From Sthenelais limicola (taxonomy: Eukaryota > Annelida > Polychaeta > Phyllodocida > Sigalionidae), in the NCBI GenBank assembly GCA_942159475.1, contig OW804102.1:27162873-27226872 (forward strand): a stretch of DNA of 64,000 nt. The letters are read 5' to 3'. This document shows, one piece after another, positions 55,843 to 64,000 of this stretch. Numbering within the stretch: position 1 is the stretch's first letter; the number at the start of each line of letters is the position of its first letter. Both the position numbers and the translations under genes were made by a program. The notes below the pieces were generated by a model. The model was not told the DNA's origin and searched no databases. It saw only the letters and a program-made list of their open reading frames with translations.

Positions 55843-56084
55843 ATTGGCCTTCATTGATCTACCAGGTGTGTTCTCACAGGCAACACCCCTACTTTGTGGG
55901 CCTGCAAACAGAACATGTTGCATAATAGCCAAACTCCTGTTGCACAATGAAAACTTGGTACCTGCTTCATAGTTAGTTTAAGTTATTCTGAAAGATGTTA
56001 AAGAACGAGAGGACATACGAATAGGAGAGTTGTTAAGTAGTATGACAACTTTATCATGAGGATATCTAGGTCCTATCATATTCC

Positions 56085-57125
56085 AAATATTGTTGAATAT
56101 ATCTATGCCTATATCTGAGGTCATCCTATGGAGTATATTCAATTACTCTTCTAATGACTTTTTCATGCATAACTCTACGTAAAAGTACTTAGGCCAAAAA
56201 AAAATAGGTGTGTTTCCGATTTACCTCCCCCCCCCCCTACCTAGAAAAACCTTACCCTACCTAATTTATTTTTTTAACCATACCTGATTTTTCCCCCATC
56301 ATATCTTACTTTTTTTGGATTTTTTGACAAAACCTGGAACTGTCAAAAGACACATTTCCCATATAACTATTGTTATGAAAAAGACATTTTTTTCAGTTCC
56401 TGGGAGGAGGTTTCCAAACAAAAAAAAATAACAAAAAAAAAATAGTTACCACCCTAGTTTTCAGCCAGATAAATCGGAAACACACCTATTTTTTTTGCCT
56501 TATTTGATGTCCTAATGTTTACCACTATTGACATCTACTTGATCCCATCTGTTCAAATATGATGATATCTCAATATTCATCTTTAGCGATCGCAAAGTGG
56601 ATATTTTCCCAAGTGTTTTATCCTAAAGATCCCTTTGTTAGAATGTTCTCATTTTTAGGGTGTCTAATACCTGAGGTCGTACGAATACATGTGCCAAATT
56701 TCAAAATGGTTGATTAAATATATCTTTGCATTACTAAGGTCATCCCATGGAGTAGGCAGAAATTTAATTAAATTGAATTTAAAATCGATTTTATTAGTTT
56801 TGTATTCAGTTATATCTTCTGGACCGCTCCGTTCTCGTCAGTAGCCTTGGCTATTAACATTGTTTTCTTTATCGTTTCACAATAACATATTTCGCATTGT
56901 GTTTCATGAATATAGATATATATTTTATACAGGTACTGTTCTTTCTTTTTACTTCATATTGCAAACTGTTCTTCCAAAAATAGAAATAGCCAACTAAAAA
57001 TATAAAAAGCTTTCCTAATGTTTACCATCATTGGTATCGGCTTAACCTCACCGTTTTATATATAATGATATCTCAAAATCTATTTTTTGCGCCTTCTGAC
57101 TCATTTTCCTGTAACACATTCTATA
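56085..57125 (-). mobile_element. Two overlapping MITE family C copies
   Basis: Family blocks appear twice in the same direction: CCTAATGTTTACCACTATTG with ATGATATCTC near 56510-56570, and CCTAATGTTTACCATCATTG with ATGATATCTC near 57015-57070. The second ends TTTTTTGCGCCTTCTGACTC and CTGTAACACATTC. The first is broken by a fold-back element. Confidence 0.6.
56191..56500. mobile_element. Fold-back MITE nested in a family C copy
   Basis: Terminal inverted repeats of about 33 bp: AGGCCAAAAAAAAATAGGTG then TGTTTCCGATTTA, and the complement TAAATCGGAAACACACCTAT then TTTTTTTTGCCT. TTA lies at both junctions and may be the target duplication. The interior has a poly-C run and T-rich stretches. Confidence 0.75.
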
Positions 57126-57127
57126 TA

Positions 57128-57346
57128 GATCGTCAGAAAATGTACAATTCACCTTCGCCAATCTTCTCAAATAACCCAAATGTCAGACGAAAATAATGTT
57201 CAAAATACAGTTCAACATAACCAAACAGATTACAAGAATCAATGCAATGCCGAATATACCCGGATTTCAAATTACAGCCTAATTTAGCAGAACATAATAA
57301 ATGTGTATAGCTGCCAATTATTGTATATTTTCTGAAAATCTGACCC
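57128..57346 (+). mobile_element. MITE family A copy
   Basis: GATCGTCAGAAAATGTACAA at the left and TATTTTCTGAAAATCTGACC at the right, with the family interior. Confidence 0.8.
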
Positions 57347-57647
57347 CCATACAAAAGTATGGTGTCAAAACAGGGCGTAAAGCAACCGAGCCCACTCATC
57401 GTTTGTCTTGCATCTGTTTCAGCAATGAGAGACATCTCTCACTCCAGCCGCTTGAAAGGACTGCTGGTGTATGGGCTCTCTTACAACTGGGCCATCAGTT
57501 GGTGCATAAAGCAAACCGAGTGACTTCTCACTAGAACTTCTCATCCTTGGCCCTAACAGCCACACGGACAATAAGGTCCCGGGCCTAGTAGTCCTGTCAC
57601 TGTATGCATGCGGCGGGCTGGCTCGGACTTATAAGGCCCATTCCCCG
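57347..57647. other. Unassigned sequence with a family E tail fragment
   Basis: GGGCGTAAAGCAACCGAGCC (57374) resembles the family E tail. Otherwise nothing recognised. Confidence 0.4.
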
Positions 57648-57807
57648 ATATGTGATGTGCTTCAGGAAAATTAGTCACAATACAAGTCGCAAAATTGATA
57701 CTTCTCAAAGTATATTTTTCACAAGATTACTTTGTATCAATGTTTTTAATTTTGGATTATCTAATACTATTAGTAGTACAAATAAATGTAGCAAATTTCA
57801 AGACAGC
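57648..57807 (-). mobile_element. MITE family C, left part split by a retrotransposon
   Basis: TATGTGATGTGCTTCAGGAA, then TTTTCACAAGATTACTTTGT and GCAAATTTCAAGACAGCGTA. The element resumes at 59673 with TTAAATATATCTATACATTT. The uninterrupted order is seen at 56695-56745. Confidence 0.7.
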
Positions 57808-59672
57808 GTATTTTTTTTTTTAAACATTTTATTTCGATAAACAATTCCACACAGGTGGTACGTTTCAAGTTATCGAGTGAAAAGAAATGGTACAATTTAA
57901 GAATCTACAATATAATATTTATCAATATCCGTAGTCTGAAGACTTCAGTGATTCCATATATCATCTATATCATTATATAACATTGAAAACCTTTATAGAT
58001 ATACAAATTATTATTTTACAATAGTCATTTCTAGGTAGCATACTACCAACTACATTTATAGAGGCTAAAAAATTCGACATTTCAACATAATATGATATGA
58101 CGACGAGGAGCAATACACATTTTTTTTTGGATTTTTTTGCCAACTAAAAATAAATACATAAGTCTATCCGCATTTATAAAACTACGAAGTTTACGTTCAT
58201 TTAACCAGTTGGTTACATTTAACTCAGGTCATACCATTTTACCGTTATTCCAATATAGATAAACGGGCCGTATTTCACGTTATATAGAAACAAAATTGTT
58301 TCACTTCAAAGCATGTTCTTAAGATAAATCTTAATTTCCTGCCACGGTTTCACTCTGATAATCGCAGGAATGTTGTTCCACATCATGGGGCCCTGACATT
58401 GTGGGGAAGAGAGATATTTTGTGGAAGAACAAACCGGTTGGATGATGTTGGGACCTTCAGCCTGCCTGGTATTGCGAGGCATGATTTGTATATATATTGG
58501 ATCTAATGATCTTCTAGCCATTATGCTTAAAATGGCGATTTTACCTCTAGCTATTAATTCATTGATGTTGTACATGGTTTTGATCTCTTGTGTGGATAGA
58601 TCATGATTAAACGATATCAACCGGATCGATCGGTTTATCGTACTTTGCACTTTCTTAATAATGTTGGCATTTGCCATATTGTACATGAACAAAGCATAAT
58701 CCGCAAGCGGTAATATATGTGCTTTCACAATCATCTTTGCTACATTGTCATCAATAAAGAATCTTAACCTGGCAAATTTGTTTACCTTCATCTGTACAGT
58801 GCACTTCATTTTGAAGAAATGCTCATTAAAGCTTAGGTTAGAATCGATACAGAAACCAAGATACCTACAATGCTTCGCTTTTGTAATGGCATGGCCATTT
58901 ATATATACATCAGCAAGGTTATTATAATTTATTCTCTTTAAACGATGCCTTGTACCTAGTACCTGCAACATACATTTCTTGGAATTGATGGTAAGTTTAT
59001 TAAAGTTCATCCAATTAGACACGCAGTTAGCAATATCTTGTGTTACGGTGATGCACTCATTCAAATCTTTACTAGTAACAGTGACAGCAGTGTCATCTGC
59101 ATAGATTGACATTTTGATTTGTACTGCGTTATTAAGACATCGTAAACAATTAGGAAGGTCATTAATATATATTAAAAATAAGAGTGGTCCGATTAAACTT
59201 CCCTGCGGTACACCGTTTTGTATGGCAATCGAATCTGAGAGCATATCATTGAGAAGGGTATTTTGTTTCCTGTCTACAAGATAATTACACACAATATTTG
59301 TTATCATGGGGTTCACACAGTAATAATCTAACTTCCTCTTTAATATATTATGGTCAATCCGATTAAAAGCTTTGGCGATGTCAAAATAGCTTGCCACTGA
59401 TAACTTCCCAGTATCCATTCCCTGTAATATAGGTTCAGTAAACTCAAAAAGAGATAAGTTAGTAGAAAAACCCCTTCTGAATCCACCTTGGCACCTAGTG
59501 AGAAGATTGTTAAATTCCATATGATTTCTCAGTGCTACACATATGAAATTCTCTAATATCTTTGAGGGTAAAGGAACAAGTGCAATTGGGCGTAGGTTAT
59601 TAAAGTAGCGAAGGTTTCCACTCTTGGGTATGGCGACAACATTAAAGTGTTTCCACTCTAGGGGCATCGTAC
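57808..59672 (-). mobile_element. 5'-truncated non-LTR retrotransposon
   Basis: A T-run at 57808-57820 is the poly(A) tail of a minus-strand element whose coding part ends at 58306. The 5' end stops inside the RT fingers at about 59667. CGTATT occurs at both junctions (57805-57810 and about 59668-59673), a possible target duplication. It lies inside a family C MITE, so the MITE is older. Confidence 0.8.
58306..59667 (-). CDS. Reverse transcriptase domain of a non-LTR retrotransposon (453 aa, 5'-truncated)
   Basis: Synthesises cDNA at the nicked target for element insertion. Visible RT blocks in order: WKHFNVVAIPKSGN (residues 5-18), NLRPIALVPLPSKILE (24-39), GGFRRGFSTN (61-70), FDIAKAFNRIDH with catalytic D96, GVPQGSLIGPLLFLIYINDL (152-171) and YADD (189-192), then the thumb (ADVYINGHAITKAKHCRYLG) and a C-terminal GPMMWNNIPAIIR. 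The full element would have an endonuclease upstream; it is missing here, as expected from incomplete reverse transcription. The frame is fully open, suggesting a fairly recent insertion. The first Met is internal to the original protein, not a true start. Motifs fit the Jockey/CR1/Rex1 group; the exact clade is unresolved. Confidence 0.85.
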   Translation of the reverse strand: MPLEWKHFNVVAIPKSGNLRYFNNLRPIALVPLPSKILENFICVALRNHMEFNNLLTRCQGGFRRGFSTNLSLFEFTEPILQGMDTGKLSVASYFDIAKAFNRIDHNILKRKLDYYCVNPMITNIVCNYLVDRKQNTLLNDMLSDSIAIQNGVPQGSLIGPLLFLIYINDLPNCLRCLNNAVQIKMSIYADDTAVTVTSKDLNECITVTQDIANCVSNWMNFNKLTINSKKCMLQVLGTRHRLKRINYNNLADVYINGHAITKAKHCRYLGFCIDSNLSFNEHFFKMKCTVQMKVNKFARLRFFIDDNVAKMIVKAHILPLADYALFMYNMANANIIKKVQSTINRSIRLISFNHDLSTQEIKTMYNINELIARGKIAILSIMARRSLDPIYIQIMPRNTRQAEGPNIIQPVCSSTKYLSSPQCQGPMMWNNIPAIIRVKPWQEIKIYLKNML

Positions 59673-59760
59673 CACAATCGTATTAAATATATCTATACAT
59701 TTCTAAACTCATTCTATTGAGTATATTAATGTGCTTTATTCAGGAAATATCATTACATCC
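59673..59760 (-). mobile_element. MITE family C, right part after the retrotransposon
   Basis: TTAAATATATCTATACATTT then CTAAACTCATTCTATTGAG continues the family C sequence broken at 57807. Confidence 0.6.
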
Positions 59761-60087
59761 CTGGGTCTTGCATTTTGTCTATGAAATCACCCACCTTTCT
59801 GAGATAATATGCTGAGAATTTGTCCCACAATTTCACTTTGTGGGACAAAGTTGTCCCCCCCCCCCATGTTTAGATTGCTTCCTATATCACTGACACTTTC
59901 GCGTTTCAAATTTCAAGAGCCAATTTTAAGTGCATTACGAAATGAATAGCCACAAGTTAAAAGCATCAATGCTTGCATCATTTAGTTTGACGGCCCAAAC
60001 ATATTCTAAATAGGTTAGATCACTGCTAATTCTGACACTAGGACATTGCATTGTGTAAGAATTAACAGTGTCACCTAACCCCTAATT
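59761..60087. other. Unassigned intergenic sequence
   Basis: Contains TTTGTCCCACAATTTCACTT followed by TGTGGGACAAAG, a short hairpin near 59820-59847, and a poly-C run. No gene recognised. Confidence 0.45.
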
Positions 60088-60316
60088 GGGTCAGATGTTC
60101 AGAAAATGTACAATTGGCAGTTCTACAAATTTAGTAAATACTGCTAAATTAGACTGCAATTTGGCCAATACTGGGTAAATTCGAGTAGATTCGGCATTAT
60201 ATTAATTCTAGCAATCTGTTAGGTTAAACTGTATTTTGAACTTTATTTTCGTCTGAATATGGGTTATTTGAGAAGATTGGCGAAGGTGAATTGTACATTT
60301 TCTGAAAATCTGACCC
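60088..60316 (-). mobile_element. MITE family A copy, full length with AATT flanks
   Basis: GGGTCAGATGTTCAGAAAAT at the left and TTTTCTGAAAATCTGACCC at the right. AATT on both sides is a 4-bp target duplication. Confidence 0.85.
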
Positions 60317-60594
60317 AATTACAGTGCCTAACATTACTTGGTAAGAGCTCACCGGTGATATGTATTGATTAAGCTGTTCTAATTAACTAATTGAATGGGA
60401 TGAGCTATGGGAATCGGGACTATATATTGATATAAGCTCACATTCTTTAAATCAGGTAAACTCTATCACAACATGCTCAACTTGCTGTAAATATGTTTGT
60501 CTGTGATTTCTTTATAATAATTACAGTCACAAGGCCCGCTAGTTTAGAATAATTCTACACGTATATGGCACTGGATATAATCAGGGAGGCATAT
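60317..60594. other. Unassigned intergenic sequence
   Basis: No supported gene or element. Confidence 0.5.
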
Positions 60595-60795
60595 GGGTCA
60601 GATTTTCAGAAAATGTAAAATTGGCAGATCAACATATTTTGTAAATTCTGCTAAATTGGACTGAAAAATCATCAACACTAGGTATATATGAGAGTATTTC
60701 GTATTGCCTTGATTCACCCGACTTTTGTGTTTAATTTGGGTTATTTCAGAGACATGGAGAAGGTGTATTGTACATTTTCTGACCAACTTAACCCC
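60595..60795 (-). mobile_element. MITE family A copy with internal deletion
   Basis: GGGTCAGATTTTCAGAAAAT at the left, TGTACATTTTCTGACCAACT then TAACCC at the right. About 35 bp of the interior is missing. Confidence 0.75.
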
Positions 60796-61009
60796 TTTCT
60801 TCCACTGTGTAGTCATTCTCCAGCACATCAGTCTTTTTATGGATCTATTGCCATTATCTCTCATTCTCATTATTTTTTGTTCTTTTCCAAGGTCTGACAG
60901 GCGTTTCTTTTCTGAGTTTTAAAAATCTAGCCACAGATCTGCCCACTGTGTTATGCCTGTCTTACTCCTGATTTTAGAACAATAACCAACTTTAAAATAT
61001 TCACTAGAT

Positions 61010-61400
61010 TTGTTCTCTATCTCTGTCTGTCTCTCCCTGTCTCTCTCTCATCTGTCACTCTTCCCGTCGCTCTCTTTCTCTCTCTATCCTGTCTCCCTCC
61101 CATTACCTCCTCTCTCCATCTCCCCGTCTCTCTCTTTCTCCTCTTTCTCTCTCTCCATCTCCCCGTCTCTCTCTCTCTCTCCATCTCCCCGTCTATCTCG
61201 TTCTCCCCTTTCTCTCTCTCCATCTCCCCGTCTCTCTCTCTCTCCATCTCCCCGTCTATCTCGTTCTCTCCTCTCTCCATCTTCTCTTTCTCTCCTCTCT
61301 CCATCTCCCGTCTCTCTCTTGTTCTCTCTCTCTTGTTCTCTCTCTCTTGTTCTCTCTCCCTCTCCTCGTCTCTCTCTTTCTCATCTTTCTCTTTGTCGCT
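61010..61400. repeat. Pyrimidine-rich CTCTCTCCATCTCCCCGTCT tract
   Basis: C/T-rich, with a loosely repeated unit CTCTCTCCATCTCCCCGTCT and a terminal TCTCTTGTTCTCTC triplication. Leu/Ser/Pro and Arg/Glu frames are compositional. Confidence 0.95.
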
Positions 61401-62139
61401 CCTGTCTGATACAATGCTCTATCAGTTTCGAGCGTGTTTTATTTTCCCCAGAAACATGCTCTATCAGTTCTAGAGTGTAGTTAGTAAAATTAATGATTGT
61501 TATGGGTTGGCACAGTCTTAAATGACCGTTTCTCTGATAAGAGCTAAGGCCCTCAAAGGGGTGTTTAAAGTACCAACTTCAATTACTCCAAAAGGTGCAT
61601 ATATTGTTATGATATCTAAGACACTTAGACCACTTACGGCGGCTTAATCAGTTTATTACGACCAGCGTGCTGTAAAGATTAATTATATCACCATAATGTT
61701 TGACTACCCTTCATAGTTTACTTAATGTAGTGGCTCAATCCCCCGATTAATTAGTGTATATAATTATATATATTTGCAGCACTTGTAATAATGTATCTTT
61801 ATATCAACCTCCATATTGATGGAAAGAGTCCATGTTTTGACACCATCTGTTCAGCTGTTGTAAGTCTATTGACAACAGAGCGTAAAATCAACACTTGAAA
61901 TCAACACCTTGACATTGTGAGTACTTGCTAAACACATCGATCGGTACTCTAAAGGTCTAATATCCCACATTACTCAGAGTAATCAAACACTTACCTAAAC
62001 ATAGGGTAATGGTCCTCACTTCCTCACAGTACTATTATGTATAGAGGGCCTAGGCTCCCTTGTCACCTTTGTATCCAGTGGTAGGCTATTGTCCAACTTT
62101 CTTCAGAGTAAATCAATTCAATTTATATCCAGTATAATC
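61401..62139. other. Unassigned intergenic sequence
   Basis: AT-rich DNA upstream of the retrotransposon tail. No gene recognised. Confidence 0.5.
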
Positions 62140-64000
62140 CTTTTTTTTTTCCCAACACCGGGTCTTTATTCATGAGGTAGACAAGATTTCAGATGCAGAG
62201 CGGTATACAATTTTGATTTTACAAGCGCTCTAAAGGTCGACAAAACAAACTGACATGGATAGAAACAAGTTACAGGGCAGGATACACAACAAAATCAAAT
62301 GCACTCGTCGTGTTCCAGGACATGGGTTAATCATATGGTCTAGACAGCACAAATCGGACATTACAAGTTATCATAGAAACGCTCCCACAACTTAAATTCG
62401 TTGACGTGGGATTGGCCGTAAACGGCGCTGTCCTTGAGGGCTCTCAGGGCCGACTTGACATCCCTGAGGAATTCAAAGAAACAGATTTCGTTATTATAAA
62501 ACAACCTCTTTTTATAAATAAAAAACTTGGCTTTAATGAGAATGAAGTTTAACCTTTTACTACTAGGCTCTTGGCATGGGATACCCAGTAGTATGTGCGC
62601 CGCATTGAGATCGTCGACTAGCTCTCTATTAAAGGCCTCATTGCGAGCGGCCCAGTTGACCAATGATAGCCAGAACTCATTCACAGTTTTACAATCAATA
62701 AAGAAATGAAATACAGTGTCGCTTTCATCGCAGTAGTTACAGTCTGGGAACAACTTGACGCGGATGTCCATCAGATATTTGTTACAAACGATTAGCCTAT
62801 TGACTACTAAGAATTGGAATGACTGCAGCCGTACATTCTTCGTGCACGTATAAGGAATGTTGTACCAGATCTTTGAACTGACCTGTGTGATATCTATGCC
62901 TTTGTCCCTGAACATTGAAACCCATTTTACATTTCTGTCCTCGCTGTATAAAATAGCACCCCTGATAGCGTTGTATAATTCTCTAGCGGTGGCGGCCAGA
63001 ATATTCACCGCTTCGCCTCTGAACCTACAGACCAGTTCGGGTCTATAGTCGGAGACGGTATCATTAATGATCGTGGTCCACCAATTTTTGGGGATCGAGT
63101 CCCTCAAGAGAAACCTCTCAACAAAAGTAATCTTCACATCATTTTCGGTTTTAAACTCATGGATACTCTTGATTTTGTCGTTCAAAATTAGGTCGTCAAT
63201 GCAATATAAACCTTTCCTTTTCCACACCTCCCAGTTGGTGTTCTTATTTTCAAGCTTTAGAATTCTATTGTTCCAAATTTTTTCGCTCAGTATTTCTTTT
63301 TTGGTAACAGGTTCATTGGATACATAAAATCTCGACCACAGTTTTAAAGCTTCATCGTAAAAATCAGACCCTGTGGACTTCATTACCGACCTGGCCTCTA
63401 GGGCTGCTTGAATGTCCTGGCCCACGGCCGCCTCGAAGAAGGCTGACCATTTAGCCCCTTTATCTAGGATTAATCTTTTAAGCCACATCATCTTAGAAGC
63501 TGCCACCTTTGAGCGCAGGTCGTGCAGGTTAAGCCCGCCCTCCTCCGCGCTCTTACACAAATATTTTCTTGCGACTTTATGTTTCTTATTTCTCCATAAG
63601 AAGTCTTCAATCATTTTTTGAAACTCTGTCACAATGCGGTCTTCTGTACAGATGTTGGCTGCGGCATACATGAATAAAGGCAGGATCAAGACGTTTGCAA
63701 CCACCACTCTACCTTTAAGGGATATGTCCCTCTTTGACCAATGGGCTATGCAGTTTTTTACCTTTACTCTGACTTCTTCGAAATTCTTATCGTTTTGAGT
63801 ACTTGTGTTAGGGGGGTGAACAATTGTAATACCCAACACCTTCATGCAGTTGACCCAACGAATCTCTTTGGCTTTCTGCGAGTACATTGGAGCATTTCCG
63901 ATATTGAAACCTCTCGTTTTATCTATATTGAGGACTAGGCCCGACGCTTTACTGAAGTCTTCTATTATCTTAATCATGTTTATCAGGGAGGTCTCGTTAT
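62140..64000 (-). mobile_element. 3' half of an L1/Tx1-like non-LTR retrotransposon, running off the window
   Basis: A T-run at 62141-62150 is the poly(A) tail on the minus strand. A short 3' UTR of about 210 bp precedes the ORF that ends at 62361. The reading frame stays open to the window edge, so the 5' part lies beyond it. Confidence 0.8.
62361..64000 (-). CDS. C-terminal part of an L1/Tx1-like ORF2 (RT thumb and zinc-binding domain), partial
   Basis: The first in-window Met is at 63977, but the frame continues upstream to the edge (NETSLIN before it), so the true start lies outside the window. Readable parts: FSKASGLVLNIDKTRGFNIG and KVLGITI, the segment after the YADD box in L1/Tx1-type RTs; GRVVVANVLILPLFMYAA and FLWRNKKHKVARKYLCKSAE with EEGGLNLHDLRSKVAASK, the thumb. 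Then comes YNIPYTCTKNVRLQSFQF leading to CNYCDESDTVFHFFIDC (about residue 410 from that Met), a CCHC zf-RVT-type motif. The palm catalytic residues are not in this window. No stops or frameshifts over at least 538 codons, so it is probably young. Confidence 0.85.
   Translation of the reverse strand, partial: NETSLINMIKIIEDFSKASGLVLNIDKTRGFNIGNAPMYSQKAKEIRWVNCMKVLGITIVHPPNTSTQNDKNFEEVRVKVKNCIAHWSKRDISLKGRVVVANVLILPLFMYAAANICTEDRIVTEFQKMIEDFLWRNKKHKVARKYLCKSAEEGGLNLHDLRSKVAASKMMWLKRLILDKGAKWSAFFEAAVGQDIQAALEARSVMKSTGSDFYDEALKLWSRFYVSNEPVTKKEILSEKIWNNRILKLENKNTNWEVWKRKGLYCIDDLILNDKIKSIHEFKTENDVKITFVERFLLRDSIPKNWWTTIINDTVSDYRPELVCRFRGEAVNILAATARELYNAIRGAILYSEDRNVKWVSMFRDKGIDITQVSSKIWYNIPYTCTKNVRLQSFQFLVVNRLIVCNKYLMDIRVKLFPDCNYCDESDTVFHFFIDCKTVNEFWLSLVNWAARNEAFNRELVDDLNAAHILLGIPCQEPSSKRLNFILIKAKFFIYKKRLFYNNEICFFEFLRDVKSALRALKDSAVYGQSHVNEFKLWERFYDNL

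Noticed and set aside
55587..55925. 112-codon plus-strand frame (and similar frames near 4.0 and 22.8 kb)
   Set aside because: All are readings through family B MITEs, which are noncoding; the shared peptide (SISICYTCFHNT) only reflects shared repeat DNA.

Overview
This is eukaryotic DNA, most likely from an invertebrate animal. It is AT-rich intergenic or intronic sequence crowded with short inverted-repeat transposons (MITEs), minisatellites, purine- or pyrimidine-rich tracts and non-LTR retrotransposon remains. It has no operons, ribosome binding sites or dense coding. I cannot name the species. No ordinary host protein gene could be supported; all convincing coding sequence belongs to transposable elements.

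The main feature is a large DNA transposon at about 11,624-22,300 (10.7 kb). It has near-perfect 36-bp terminal inverted repeats and a candidate 4-bp target duplication (ATAC). A 15-bp motif, GTCGTCTTCGTCACG, occurs three times at one end and three times inverted at the other. Inside is one spliced transposase gene: a possible 5' UTR exon, then coding exons 13046-13171, 14001-14103, 15488-15818 and 17578-19657. All junctions are GT-AG, the phases agree, and a polyA signal lies at 19726. Joined, the exons encode 879 residues: a basic N-terminal region, a Val/Ala/Pro repeat linker, a coiled coil and an RNase H-like core with candidate catalytic residues D532, D615 and D656. The DDD pattern and 4-bp duplication suggest the Sola superfamily, but this is inferred from memory of that family. 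The introns and 3' flank hold repeated modules with a GGTCCAAAC box and a TATA box, a nested MITE, a fold-back element and a 227-bp tandem duplication.

The remainder is a layered repeat landscape. Family A (about 230 bp, TIR beginning GGGTCAG) has about 20 copies. Family B (about 340 bp, AGGGGATTTGCAT) has 6. Family C (about 400 bp, tips reading ACAGGAAAATGAGTCAC) has about 8. Family D (about 350 bp, AGCTGCACTCTCAG, flanked by TTAA) has about 5. Several fold-back elements occur once or twice. Many are nested, which gives relative ages. Three non-LTR retrotransposons are visible, all on the minus strand: a decayed RT at 39,600-40,745, a 5'-truncated but open RT ORF at 57,808-59,672 inserted in a family C copy, and the 3' half of an L1/Tx1-like element running off the right edge (62,140-64,000).

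Large tandem arrays lie at 1.84-2.66, 7.5-8.5, 10.74-11.38, 24.1-24.56, 26.87-27.5, 27.87-28.77, 38.5-39.0, 42.35-43.3, 43.7-44.2, 45.85-46.3, 46.74-47.16 and 49.26-50.24 kb. A few non-repetitive islands (4.38-4.78, 10.08-10.54, 43.55-43.73, 46.38-46.6 and 48.56-48.83 kb) could be conserved regulatory DNA.
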